Below, one piece after another: positions 6,409-13,220 of a stretch of DNA of 16,800 bases (its first letter is position 1; each line of letters starts with the position of its first letter). The notes under the pieces are model-generated. The model ran no database searches. It saw nothing but the letters and a program-made list of their open reading frames with translations, and was not told the DNA's origin. This stretch comes from Lachnospiraceae bacterium UBA7205 (lineage in GTDB: Bacteria; Bacillota; Clostridia; Lachnospirales; Lachnospiraceae): NCBI GenBank assembly GCA_002490665.1, contig DKUL01000007.1:1-16800 (forward strand), written 5' to 3'. A program made the translations under genes and the position numbers.

Positions 6409-7656
6409 TCAAACCATATCCGCCGTTGCAATCTCACCTTTAACTGCTGATGCCGTCACGGTTGCCGCGGAGGCAAGGTATACAAAGGAATCCTTGTGTC
6501 CTGCGCGTCCTTTGAAATTGCGGGTTCCCGTGCTGATTAACGTCTCACCCTCGCCGATGACGCCCTGGCAGCTTCCCCAGCATACGCTGCAATTCGGATT
6601 CATGACAATTGCGCCCGCTTCCATGAAAGTGTCGATAATGCCTTCTGCGAGCGCCTGCCTGTACACCTCCGCACTTGCCGGCACGACCAGAAAACGGACA
6701 AGGGGATGCACCTTTTTCCCCCTGATTATGGCTGCACCTACCCTTAAGTCCTCGATACGTCCGTTATTGCAGGAGCCAAGAAACGCCTCATCAATCTTTG
6801 TGCCCGCACATTCTTTTGCGTCTGCCACGCTGTCCACAAAATGCGGTTTTGCCACAATCGGCTTGATGGTTGACAGATCAATGTCATAAACCTTTGCAAA
6901 GACAGCATCTTCATCACTCTTGAAACTATGCTTAGGCTCCCTGCCATGCGCCTTCAGATAGTCGAGCGTAATCTCGTCCACCTCCATCAGCGCGGTCTTC
7001 GCACCTGCCTCCACACAGAGGTTGCAGATACAGATTCTGTCGCTCATGTTCAGCGTCTTCAATCCTTCCCCGCCAAACTCCATCGCCATGTAATTTGCGC
7101 CGTTTGCGCCAATCATTCCGATAATGGAAAGAATGAAATCCCTTGCATACACACCGTCATTTAACTTTCCTGTCAGGTTAAATTTCAGGGTTTCCGGCAC
7201 CAGAAGCCATGATTTGCCTGTCACCATGGCATAGAGATAGTCCGTACACCCTACGCCGGTTCCAAACGCGCCGACTGCGCCGTATGCGCACGTATGGCTA
7301 TCCGCGCCGAATATCAGCTCGCCACTGGTGACGTGCCTCTCCATCATCACCTGATGGCAGACACCCTCGCCCTCATAAAATTGAATGCCATGCTCCTTTG
7401 CAAAATCACGCATTTTCTTGTGCGAAGCCGCTGTTTTTACACTGTCACATGGTACATTGTGGTCTACAATCCAGACCAGTTTATTTACATCCGCGATACG
7501 CGGATTTTTCAGCTTGTTATACATGTCGATTGTGAGATGTGTCGTCCCATCGTTGCTCATCAGGCGGTCGAGCTCCACGGTATGTATGTCACCCGGCTTT
7601 ACAGACGCCACGCCAGCCGCCGCCGCAATGATTTTTTCTGCCATTGTCATTCCCAT
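6409..7656 (-). CDS. Aconitase-superfamily dehydratase large subunit, pair A (divergent active site)
   Basis: A 415-residue large subunit of the same superfamily as pair B but clearly a different lineage. Cluster cysteines are C296 (GSCNNGR), C356 and C359 (NCSVC), so the [4Fe-4S] site is intact, although the usual CGxC glycine is serine. The block that reads HD in pair B (MIHD) and HE in E. coli LeuC reads MSND here (33-36, followed by GTTHLT), replacing a conserved histidine by asparagine. VDHNVP (64-69), GVCHQ (98-102) and GADSHTCAYG (117-126) are conserved. An in-frame GTG at 7671 overlaps the GGAGG ribosome binding site, so ATG 7656, eight bases after GGAGG, is the start. It is preceded by its small subunit 85 bases upstream. 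The substrate is unknown; annotation as isopropylmalate dehydratase would be by family only. Confidence 0.87.
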   Translation of the reverse strand: MGMTMAEKIIAAAAGVASVKPGDIHTVELDRLMSNDGTTHLTIDMYNKLKNPRIADVNKLVWIVDHNVPCDSVKTAASHKKMRDFAKEHGIQFYEGEGVCHQVMMERHVTSGELIFGADSHTCAYGAVGAFGTGVGCTDYLYAMVTGKSWLLVPETLKFNLTGKLNDGVYARDFILSIIGMIGANGANYMAMEFGGEGLKTLNMSDRICICNLCVEAGAKTALMEVDEITLDYLKAHGREPKHSFKSDEDAVFAKVYDIDLSTIKPIVAKPHFVDSVADAKECAGTKIDEAFLGSCNNGRIEDLRVGAAIIRGKKVHPLVRFLVVPASAEVYRQALAEGIIDTFMEAGAIVMNPNCSVCWGSCQGVIGEGETLISTGTRNFKGRAGHKDSFVYLASAATVTASAVKGEIATADMV

Positions 7657-7703
7657 ATTCAAATCCTCCACTTATCTATACTTTTCTGCAGCCCATAAAA
7701 GTC

Positions 7704-7737
7704 ATACCAGCGGTCGAAAAGACTGACCGCTCAGTAT
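7704..7737 (-). promoter_or_regulatory. Intercistronic hairpin between pair A small and large subunit genes
   Basis: On the mRNA, AGCGGTC (7731-7725) pairs perfectly with GACCGCT (7715-7709) around a nine-base loop, with an outer ATAC/GTAT extension. Only a weak run of four T follows, so it looks more like a processing or stability element that could set subunit ratios than a terminator. Function is inferred. Confidence 0.4.
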
Positions 7738-7741
7738 AATA

Positions 7742-8209
7742 TTATTCGTTTAATGACGCAATCAGCCCGCCCTGGTCAAGGATTCCCTGCATGTATTCGG
7801 GCAGCTTCGTGCAGGCATATTCTTTTCCGTTTACACGTACTACGCCCTCCTGCATGGAAAGCTCCATCTCATCGCCCGCATTCACATTGTCGTGCAAATC
7901 CTTGCAGACAATCACCGGAAGCCCGATGTTGATTGCATTTCTATAAAAAATCCTTGCAAACGATTTTGCCACGACTGCCTGAACCCCAAGCGCCTTCAGC
8001 ACGCTCGGCGCCTGCTCCCTCGAAGAACCGCATCCGAAGTTTTCCGATGCCACGACATAATCCCCCGGCTGTACCTGAGAGGCAAAATCCGGGTCAAGCG
8101 ACTCAAATGCATGCCCTTTCATCTCGTCAATTGTCGGAAATATAATATACTGTGACGCTATAATCTGGTCTGTGTCAACGTCCTGCTGAAACTTAAATAT
8201 CTTTCCCAT
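7742..8209 (-). CDS. Aconitase-superfamily dehydratase small subunit, pair A
   Basis: A 155-residue swivel-domain partner for the pair A large subunit. It has DVDTDQII (10-17), the ENFGCGSSREQAP block (56-68) and AKSFARIFYRN (81-91). The specificity loop is Y21-I22-I23-F24, unlike YLRT of homoaconitase, YLVY of archaeal isopropylmalate isomerase or YLAL of pair B, which suggests a distinct, bulky-hydrophobic pocket (inference). It is the first gene of the four-gene operon. The ribosome binding site AGGAAAGGA lies 12 bases before ATG 8209, farther than usual. No T-box, leucine-rich leader peptide or terminator is visible upstream, so leucine attenuation is not supported. Confidence 0.88.
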   Translation of the reverse strand: MGKIFKFQQDVDTDQIIASQYIIFPTIDEMKGHAFESLDPDFASQVQPGDYVVASENFGCGSSREQAPSVLKALGVQAVVAKSFARIFYRNAINIGLPVIVCKDLHDNVNAGDEMELSMQEGVVRVNGKEYACTKLPEYMQGILDQGGLIASLNE

Positions 8210-8387
8210 TTTATTATCTTGTCCTTTCCTGATTACATATGTTTTGCACTTTTATAGTGTAACAAATATATTCACAAAAAACTAGGATAATTTTTATCAT
8301 ACCCTGCTGTTTTTTTGTTTTTAGTGTGGTATAGTTATAATATAATAAACGTTGTAGTCAATATTAGGGTTTGGAAGGGAGTTAAAA
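8210..8387. promoter_or_regulatory. Divergent intergenic region with a plus-strand extended -10 promoter
   Basis: On the plus strand, TGG-TATAGT (8327-8335) forms an extended -10 element, with an overlapping perfect TATAAT at 8336-8341; both lie about 50 bases before the small membrane peptide gene. A -35 box is poor (T-rich). On the minus strand, TATAAA (8256-8251) could serve the dehydratase operon, but I see no -35 box at good spacing. No conserved riboswitch motif was recognised. Confidence 0.4.
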
Positions 8388-8519
8388 ATGAAACGATTTT
8401 TAAAACGCTGCGCAGCACAGATTTTAGTAATTGTTTTCTATGCTACTGGCATGGCATACCGAACCGGGCATCACGAAATCAATATGGTAAAAAATTTAAA
8501 AAAATGGGCGGACAGCTAG
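8388..8519 (+). CDS. Small putative single-pass membrane protein (43 residues)
   Basis: The reading frame starts MKRFLKRCAAQILVIVFYAT, continues GMAYRTGHHEINMVKN and ends at TAG 8519. It has a basic N-terminus (three Lys/Arg within the first seven residues), a short hydrophobic core at residues 9-23 and a polar, His- and Lys-containing tail, so it could be a small membrane protein. A strong GGAAGGGAG site is six bases before the ATG, an extended -10 promoter lies upstream, and the stop codon overlaps the AGGAG ribosome binding site of the next gene, suggesting translational coupling. I recognise no family. It is supported by its signals and position rather than homology. Confidence 0.55.
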   Translation: MKRFLKRCAAQILVIVFYATGMAYRTGHHEINMVKNLKKWADS

Positions 8520-8531
8520 GAGACAGGTAAT

Positions 8532-8915
8532 ATGAAAATAGAACATATAGCCCTATACGTAAACGACTTGGAAAATGCCAGAAATTTTTTCATAAAATAT
8601 TTCGGCGCTGTTTCCAATGATGGGTATCACAATGAAAAAACTGATTTTCGTTCTTATTTCCTGTCTTTTGACGATGGTGCACGGTTGGAAATAATGAAAA
8701 AACCGCAAATGACCGACGGCACCAGGGAACTGGCACATACAGGTTACATCCACATGGCATTTTCTGTTGGAAGCAGGGAAAACGTCGATAAACTGACACA
8801 GCAGTTAAAAGCGGACGGCTACGAAGTGCTGAGCGGCCCGAGAACGACGGGCGATGGTTATTATGAGAGCTGCATCATCGGAATTGAAGGGAATCAAATA
8901 GAGATTTCTATTTAA
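8532..8915 (+). CDS. VOC-family (glyoxalase/bleomycin-resistance fold) protein
   Basis: A 127-residue single-domain member of the vicinal oxygen chelate superfamily. The four expected metal ligands are present: H5 (IEHIALYV), E53 (RLEIM), H74 (GYIHMAF) and E124 (GNQIEIS). The paired beta-alpha-beta-beta-beta modules typical of lactoylglutathione lyase or related enzymes are recognisable, with a DPxG-like GIEGNQIEI end. An AGGAG site precedes the ATG, and the gene lies 12 bases after the small membrane peptide and 25 bases before the CbiT-like gene. It may be a glyoxalase I, a fosfomycin-type thiol transferase or another VOC enzyme; the small size and neighbours do not decide. Confidence 0.88.
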   Translation: MKIEHIALYVNDLENARNFFIKYFGAVSNDGYHNEKTDFRSYFLSFDDGARLEIMKKPQMTDGTRELAHTGYIHMAFSVGSRENVDKLTQQLKADGYEVLSGPRTTGDGYYESCIIGIEGNQIEISI

Positions 8916-8940
8916 AAATATAATAAAGGAGCTTACGACT

Positions 8941-9849
8941 ATGGAAAAACAAATTTTCACAAATGATATCATCTTAAGCTGGCTTCAGTACTACTCGCAG
9001 AACACCCCGATTGATTTGGAGCATGTCAAAATCATTGACATCACCAAGAAAAACAAGAACGTCATCCCGACTGTCGAGGCGCACAAGACGACGCTCGTGT
9101 TTACAAACGCCGGAATCGAGGATATCTTTTACCGCCTGTGGAACGCGGGTCTCGGGGAATGTGAGGTATGGTACAATGAGGGTTCCGACCCGAGCGGGGA
9201 AATCCTGCACAATCAGGTAAAGGACATGATTAACCGTGGTATCAACGCCTCCGCCGGCATGCTTATCCTCAATCCCAATGCCAGAAATTCAACGCGCATC
9301 GGCCTGAGCAATGAAAAGCTGCAGCGCGGTTCGATTCAGTATGTCGGAAGTGAAATCCGTTCGATTATCCTGAGCAAAATGATGGTCGACCCACAGGATG
9401 ATATCTGCGTCATCGGCGGGGAAAGCATCGCCATCGAAGCCGCCCTTATTGCCGCGGAAGGCTCCGTCATCGCGGTGGAATACAGCAGGGACGACCGCTC
9501 TACCCTGGAGGACAATGTGGCGCACTTTGACCTCCACAACATCAAGATTATAGACCATGTTGATGACAATACAATGGCGCAGTGTCCTGTCCCCTCCCTC
9601 GTATTCCTCGTTGCCTCGGCAAGCACGGAGCAGGAGCTTGAATGCCTGCTGAAATTAAACCCAAACATCAATGTGGTCATCTATACACTGGACTTTAAGG
9701 CTGCCGCCAGCCTGCCTGACACGCTTCACGACCTTGGCCTTGCTGACGTAGAGACCATACAGGTTTCCGTGACGAAGCTTCGCAGCAACAACACATTCAA
9801 GTCCGACCCGGCGCCATGGATTATCACTGCGCGCAGCAGAGAGGATTAA
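8941..9849 (+). CDS. CbiE/CbiT-like SAM-methyltransferase-fold protein with altered SAM motif
   Basis: A 302-residue protein whose residues about 120-302 align by pattern with CbiT, the decarboxylating precorrin-6B methyltransferase domain: GLSNEKLQRGSIQYVGSEIR (121-140) followed by a Rossmann start and IAVEYSRDD. The segment around residues 45-110 resembles the C-terminal lobe of CbiE. However, motif I, normally DxGxGxG, reads VIGGESIA (157-164), so classical SAM binding is doubtful. No cobalamin or siroheme genes lie nearby. A strong AAAGGAG site is eight bases before ATG 8941, and the gene ends at the perfect terminator at 9845-9875. Orphan proteins of this type are found in some Clostridia; a non-cobalamin role is plausible but unproven. 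Confidence 0.7.
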   Translation: MEKQIFTNDIILSWLQYYSQNTPIDLEHVKIIDITKKNKNVIPTVEAHKTTLVFTNAGIEDIFYRLWNAGLGECEVWYNEGSDPSGEILHNQVKDMINRGINASAGMLILNPNARNSTRIGLSNEKLQRGSIQYVGSEIRSIILSKMMVDPQDDICVIGGESIAIEAALIAAEGSVIAVEYSRDDRSTLEDNVAHFDLHNIKIIDHVDDNTMAQCPVPSLVFLVASASTEQELECLLKLNPNINVVIYTLDFKAAASLPDTLHDLGLADVETIQVSVTKLRSNNTFKSDPAPWIITARSRED

Positions 9850-9875
9850 AAAAGGAGCAAAGCTCCTTTTTTAAT
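9845..9875. terminator. Perfect bidirectional intrinsic terminator
   Basis: ATTAAAAAAGGAGC (9845-9858) pairs without mismatch with GCTCCTTTTTTAAT (9862-9875) around an AAA loop. The GC core with A-run on one side and T-run on the other works on both strands, ending the CbiT-like transcript and the smpB transcript. It overlaps the CbiT-like stop codon. Confidence 0.9.
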
Positions 9876-9883
9876 CCCATGAA

Positions 9884-10354
9884 TCAATATAAATTTTTGA
9901 CCTTAAACTCGCGTTCTGTCTCACGCCTTGCATCCTTCTTCGCGATATCCTCACGCTTATCATACAGTTTTTTACCCCGTGCAAGACCAATTTCGACTTT
10001 TGCCCTGCCATTTGAAAAATAAACCTGCAAAGGCACAAGTGTATATCCCTTTTCCTTTATCTTTCCCAAAAGCTTTTGAATCTCATGCTTATGCAGTAAC
10101 AGCTTTTTCACGCGCAGGGGATCCTTGTTAAAAATATTTCCCTTTTCATAGGGAGAAATGTGCATGCCATACACAAACACCTCGGCATCCTCAATCCGGA
10201 TAAACGCCTCCTTGATACTGCACTTTCCCATACGCAGCGACTTCACTTCCGTACCGTGAAGCGCGATGCCGCACTCATATTTCTCCTCAATGAAGTAATC
10301 ATGGTATGCCTTTTTATTGTTTGCCACCAGTTTCATTGCCTCACTTTTTGCCAT
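9884..10354 (-). CDS. smpB: SsrA-binding protein SmpB
   Basis: SmpB binds tmRNA (SsrA) and delivers it to stalled ribosomes for trans-translation, which rescues ribosomes and tags incomplete proteins. The 156-residue product has the family start ANNKKAYHDYFIEEKYECGI, the GTEVKSLR block, the tmRNA-binding oligonucleotide-binding fold, and the basic C-terminal tail GLARGKKLYDKREDIAKKDA that enters the mRNA channel. The open frame continues upstream into rnr, but ATG 10354 (MAKSEAMKL) gives the normal family length and is chosen; its ribosome binding site (GGAA) is weak. The gene starts 19 bases after the rnr stop, so they are very likely co-transcribed. No tmRNA gene was seen in the window. Confidence 0.95.
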   Translation of the reverse strand: MAKSEAMKLVANNKKAYHDYFIEEKYECGIALHGTEVKSLRMGKCSIKEAFIRIEDAEVFVYGMHISPYEKGNIFNKDPLRVKKLLLHKHEIQKLLGKIKEKGYTLVPLQVYFSNGRAKVEIGLARGKKLYDKREDIAKKDARRETEREFKVKNLY

Positions 10355-10373
10355 TGTTCCAACCAGCCTTTCC

Positions 10374-12518
10374 TTACCCTTCCTCGTCCATTTCCCAGTC
10401 CTGGGGAATGACAAAGTCAATTGTCCTTAATATCTTATCTGTCGCGTTCACCCTGACCTTCAATGTCTGTCCGAGCTTATACCGGATATCCGTTGCCTGC
10501 CCCACCATTTCGTAGGTTTCTTCATCATAATAAAAATAATCTCCCGGAAGCATGGACACGTGAATCATCCCCTCAATTGTGTTGGGCAGCTCCACATACA
10601 CACCCCATGCCGTGATGGATGAAATGACTCCTTCAAAAATCTCGCCAACATGGTTCTCCATAAACTCAACCTTCTTGAGCTTGTCTGTCTCACGCTCCGC
10701 CTCGTCCGCACGACGCTCCATCTCCGAGGAATGTTTTGCCACCTCCGGAAGGATTTCATTGTAATGGTCAATGCGCTTCTCATTCAGCCGTCCGCGAATC
10801 TGCTCCTTGATAATGCGGTGTATCTGTAAATCCGGGTAACGCCTGATTGGCGATGTAAAATGGCAGTAGTACTGGCAGGCAAGTCCGAAATGCCCCGTAC
10901 AGTCTATGGTATATTTCGCCTGCTTCATGCTCCGCAGTGTCAGTCTGCTAATCAGCGCCTCCTCCGGCGTGTCTTCTATCTTCGCGAGCAGTTTCTGCAG
11001 CTCCTTGGGATGAATCTCCTCCTGCCTGCTCTTGATGGAATACCCGAAATTCCGGATAAATGTTCCCAGCTTGTCTATTTTTTCAGGATCCGGGTTATCA
11101 TGTGTCCGGTAGACAAACGGCAACTCCATCCAGTGAAAATGTTCTGCAACGGTCTCGTTTGCAATCAGCATGAAATCTTCTATAATTTTCGTCGCGACGT
11201 TTCTCTCATATGGCTTTATCTCCACCGGATGCCCCTGTTTGTCGAGAATTATCTTGCTCTCTGGAAAATCAAAATCAATCGAGCCCCTTTTTTTGCGCTT
11301 ATCCCGCAGAATTCCCGCAAGCTCTTTCATCAGCTCAAACATTGGCACAAGCTCTTCATATGTTTTTATTTCTGTCTCATCCCTGTCCTCAAGAATCTTT
11401 CTGACACTTGTATACGACATGCGCCTGTCAACCCGAATCACGGATTCCACAATCTCATGGCTCACGACCTCGCCCTTTTTGTCAATGGTCATCAGGCAGC
11501 TGAGTGCAAGCCGGTTCTCCCCCGCGTTCAGTGAACAGATGCCGTTGGAAAGCTTGTGCGGCAGCATCGGAATCACCCTGTCCACCAGATAGACGCTGGT
11601 TCCGCGCTCCCTTGCCTCCCAGTCAAGCGCCGAATTCTCCTGCACATAGTTCGTGACATCCGCAATATGCACGCCAAGCAGGTACTGTTCCCCCTCTTTT
11701 GCCAGGCTGACCGCATCATCCAGATCCTTCGCGTCCTCGCCGTCAATTGTCACCATCTGCACGTCGCGCAGATCACGCCGTCCTGCCATATCTGCCTCGG
11801 AGACCTCATTTGAGACATTTTCCACCTGACGCATAATCTTTTCCGAAAATTCAACCGGAAGCTCATACCCTTTTACAATGGACATGATATCCACGCCCGG
11901 GTCATTGACATGCCCCAGAATCTCTGTAATCTTTCCTTCCGGTTTCCGGTTGTTTTTGCCGTAATCCGTTATCTCACAGACAACCTTATGACCGGACACC
12001 GCTCCCTTTGAGCGTTCTGACGGCACAAAAACATCCTCGCTGATTTTCGTGTTATCTGGAATGACAAAGCCAAAATTCTTGTTGCTCTTGTCAAAGATGC
12101 CCACAATCTGCTTCATTCCCCTGGCAATGATTTCAACGACCTGTGCCTCCTGGCGTCTGCCGTTCTTTCCTGACAGCAGCGCCACCTTTACAGTGTCTTT
12201 ATGAAATGCGCCATTTACATAATTCTCCGGAATATACAAATCCTCTTCCCTGCCGTCAACCTCGACAAACCCGAAGCCCTTCGGATGACTGATAAACGTC
12301 CCGATGAACTCCTTATCTGTATGCTTTGCCTTGACAAACTTCCCCTTCTTGGTCAGTGACAGCTTCCCCTCTGCCAGCAGTTCATTCAAAATGCGGTTCA
12401 GCTCACCCCTGTCCTCTTTGGACACCTGTAGCATAATCGCAAGTTCTTTCTCTTTCATTGGCACATAAAAATCAGCCGCCACCAAATCCATGATTACCTT
12501 TTTCCTCTTATCAGACAT
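10374..12518 (-). CDS. rnr: Ribonuclease R
   Basis: RNase R is a processive 3'-5' hydrolytic exoribonuclease that degrades structured RNA and, with SmpB-tmRNA, faulty messages. Reading through the 714 residues: an N-terminal winged-helix region (about 1-65), cold-shock/OB folds marked by HPKGFGFVEV (78-87) and NFGFVIPDN (148-156), the catalytic RNB domain with DGEDAKDLDDAVS (259-271, metal-binding aspartates) and HFTSPIRRYPDL near its end, then an S1 RNA-binding domain (about 624-705). It ends in an acidic tail with no Lys-rich extension such as that of E. coli RNase R. The frame continues upstream to 12557, but ATG 12518 follows GGGAGGGAG and is chosen. Part of eno-secG-rnr-smpB; a terminator between secG and rnr limits read-through. 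Confidence 0.96.
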   Translation of the reverse strand: MSDKRKKVIMDLVAADFYVPMKEKELAIMLQVSKEDRGELNRILNELLAEGKLSLTKKGKFVKAKHTDKEFIGTFISHPKGFGFVEVDGREEDLYIPENYVNGAFHKDTVKVALLSGKNGRRQEAQVVEIIARGMKQIVGIFDKSNKNFGFVIPDNTKISEDVFVPSERSKGAVSGHKVVCEITDYGKNNRKPEGKITEILGHVNDPGVDIMSIVKGYELPVEFSEKIMRQVENVSNEVSEADMAGRRDLRDVQMVTIDGEDAKDLDDAVSLAKEGEQYLLGVHIADVTNYVQENSALDWEARERGTSVYLVDRVIPMLPHKLSNGICSLNAGENRLALSCLMTIDKKGEVVSHEIVESVIRVDRRMSYTSVRKILEDRDETEIKTYEELVPMFELMKELAGILRDKRKKRGSIDFDFPESKIILDKQGHPVEIKPYERNVATKIIEDFMLIANETVAEHFHWMELPFVYRTHDNPDPEKIDKLGTFIRNFGYSIKSRQEEIHPKELQKLLAKIEDTPEEALISRLTLRSMKQAKYTIDCTGHFGLACQYYCHFTSPIRRYPDLQIHRIIKEQIRGRLNEKRIDHYNEILPEVAKHSSEMERRADEAERETDKLKKVEFMENHVGEIFEGVISSITAWGVYVELPNTIEGMIHVSMLPGDYFYYDEETYEMVGQATDIRYKLGQTLKVRVNATDKILRTIDFVIPQDWEMDEEG

Positions 12519-12548
12519 TCTGCTCCCTCCCTCTGTTTCCAAATTACG

Positions 12549-12575
12549 AAAAAACACTCTTATTACAAGAGTGTT
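12549..12575 (-). terminator. Intrinsic terminator after secG
   Basis: On the minus strand AACACTCTT (12575-12567) pairs with AAGAGTGTT (12561-12553) around a five-base loop and is followed by a T-run (12554-12549). It lies between secG and rnr, so rnr-smpB may be partly uncoupled from secG. I found no good promoter between it and rnr, so read-through is probably significant. Confidence 0.7.
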
Positions 12576-12603
12576 CGTGGTTTTATCTTAAATATATAGC
12601 ATT

Positions 12604-12840
12604 TTAAAAATTTATATTTAAAACAATAGCAAGCAACATAAATACAACGCCTAAAACTTTCGTAAACTTGACCAGCGCGCCTTCCATGGAGCGGCCTTTA
12701 TTCTTGCCCCAATATGTCTCTGCTGCACCGCTGATAGCGCCAAGCCCGGCTGACTTACCTTCCTGCATTAAAACAATCACTGTAAAAGCAATCGAAACCA
12801 ATATCAAAATAATAGTAAGAACGATTCTCAATGCTGCCAT
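12604..12840 (-). CDS. secG: Preprotein translocase subunit SecG
   Basis: SecG is the small accessory subunit of the SecYEG channel in the cytoplasmic membrane, aiding SecA-driven export. The 78-residue protein has two hydrophobic helices (about residues 4-24 and 55-75) joined by a polar loop with EGKSAGLGAISGAAETYWGK, matching the family pattern of a conserved G-x-G-rich segment. An in-frame GTG at 12846 overlaps the GGAGG site, so ATG 12840, seven bases after GGAGG, is the start. It lies between eno and rnr, as in many Firmicutes. The sequence ends with the typical short C-terminal helix. Confidence in identity is high from both sequence and context. Confidence 0.93.
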   Translation of the reverse strand: MAALRIVLTIILILVSIAFTVIVLMQEGKSAGLGAISGAAETYWGKNKGRSMEGALVKFTKVLGVVFMLLAIVLNINF

Positions 12841-12901
12841 CTTCACACCTCCTTATCGACGACCTGCAGACTTCATGTCCCAAAGCCCACTGATAAAGAA
12901 C

Positions 12902-12930
12902 AGTTTATCATAAACAGGAATACATTTCAA
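12902..12930 (-). promoter_or_regulatory. Probable promoter for secG
   Basis: On the minus strand TTGAAA (12930-12925) and TAAACT (12907-12902) are separated by 17 bases, about 60 bases before the secG start. Confidence 0.4.
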
Positions 12931-13186
12931 CTGTTTTTCTCAAGTTATTTTCAAGCGCGTATCAAAATAATTTATTAATTAAACAGCCATAAAACATGTT
13001 TTGGCATATTAGGGTATTGTTTTCACATCTCTTACAGCTGTTTTAACTAATATTTTGCTGCGCATTATATATATCGGAAAATTTTTGTAATTTATTATAT
13101 TATTTCAAAAATTTATGTTAATTTTTTATTTTAAACATGTCCATGCGTGAAAAGTCTGAAAATTATCTCAATTTTCTTTTCATTTC
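12931..13186. other. AT-rich intergenic region between eno terminator and secG promoter
   Basis: About 255 very AT-rich bases with no ORF of gene-like quality, RNA gene or clear hairpin. I see nothing in it beyond poly-A/T tracts and short TTAATTAA-type palindromes. Confidence 0.5.
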
Positions 13187-13215
13187 AAAAAAAGAGGCGT
13201 AAGCCGCCCCTTTTT
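13187..13215 (-). terminator. Intrinsic terminator after eno
   Basis: On the minus strand AAAAAGGGGCG pairs with CGCCTCTTTTT (one G-U pair) around a five-base loop, followed by a T-run, just past the eno stop at 13221-13223. Confidence 0.85.
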
Positions 13216-13220
13216 CGAAA

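Noticed and set aside
4627..8209. Recent tandem duplication of one leuCD pair
   Set aside because: The two large subunits differ in active-site motifs and most positions, and the small subunits differ in their specificity loops, so they are old paralogues.
8210..8330. A leucine T-box or attenuator upstream of the dehydratase operon
   Set aside because: No T-box sequence, no run of leucine codons in a short leader frame and no terminator hairpin are present.
8941..9849. Part of a cobalamin biosynthesis cluster
   Set aside because: No other corrinoid gene or cobalamin riboswitch is present in the window, and the SAM motif is altered.
10860..11534. A 224-codon plus-strand frame opposite rnr
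   Set aside because: Shadow of the RNase R reading frame; the minus strand carries all RNB catalytic motifs.
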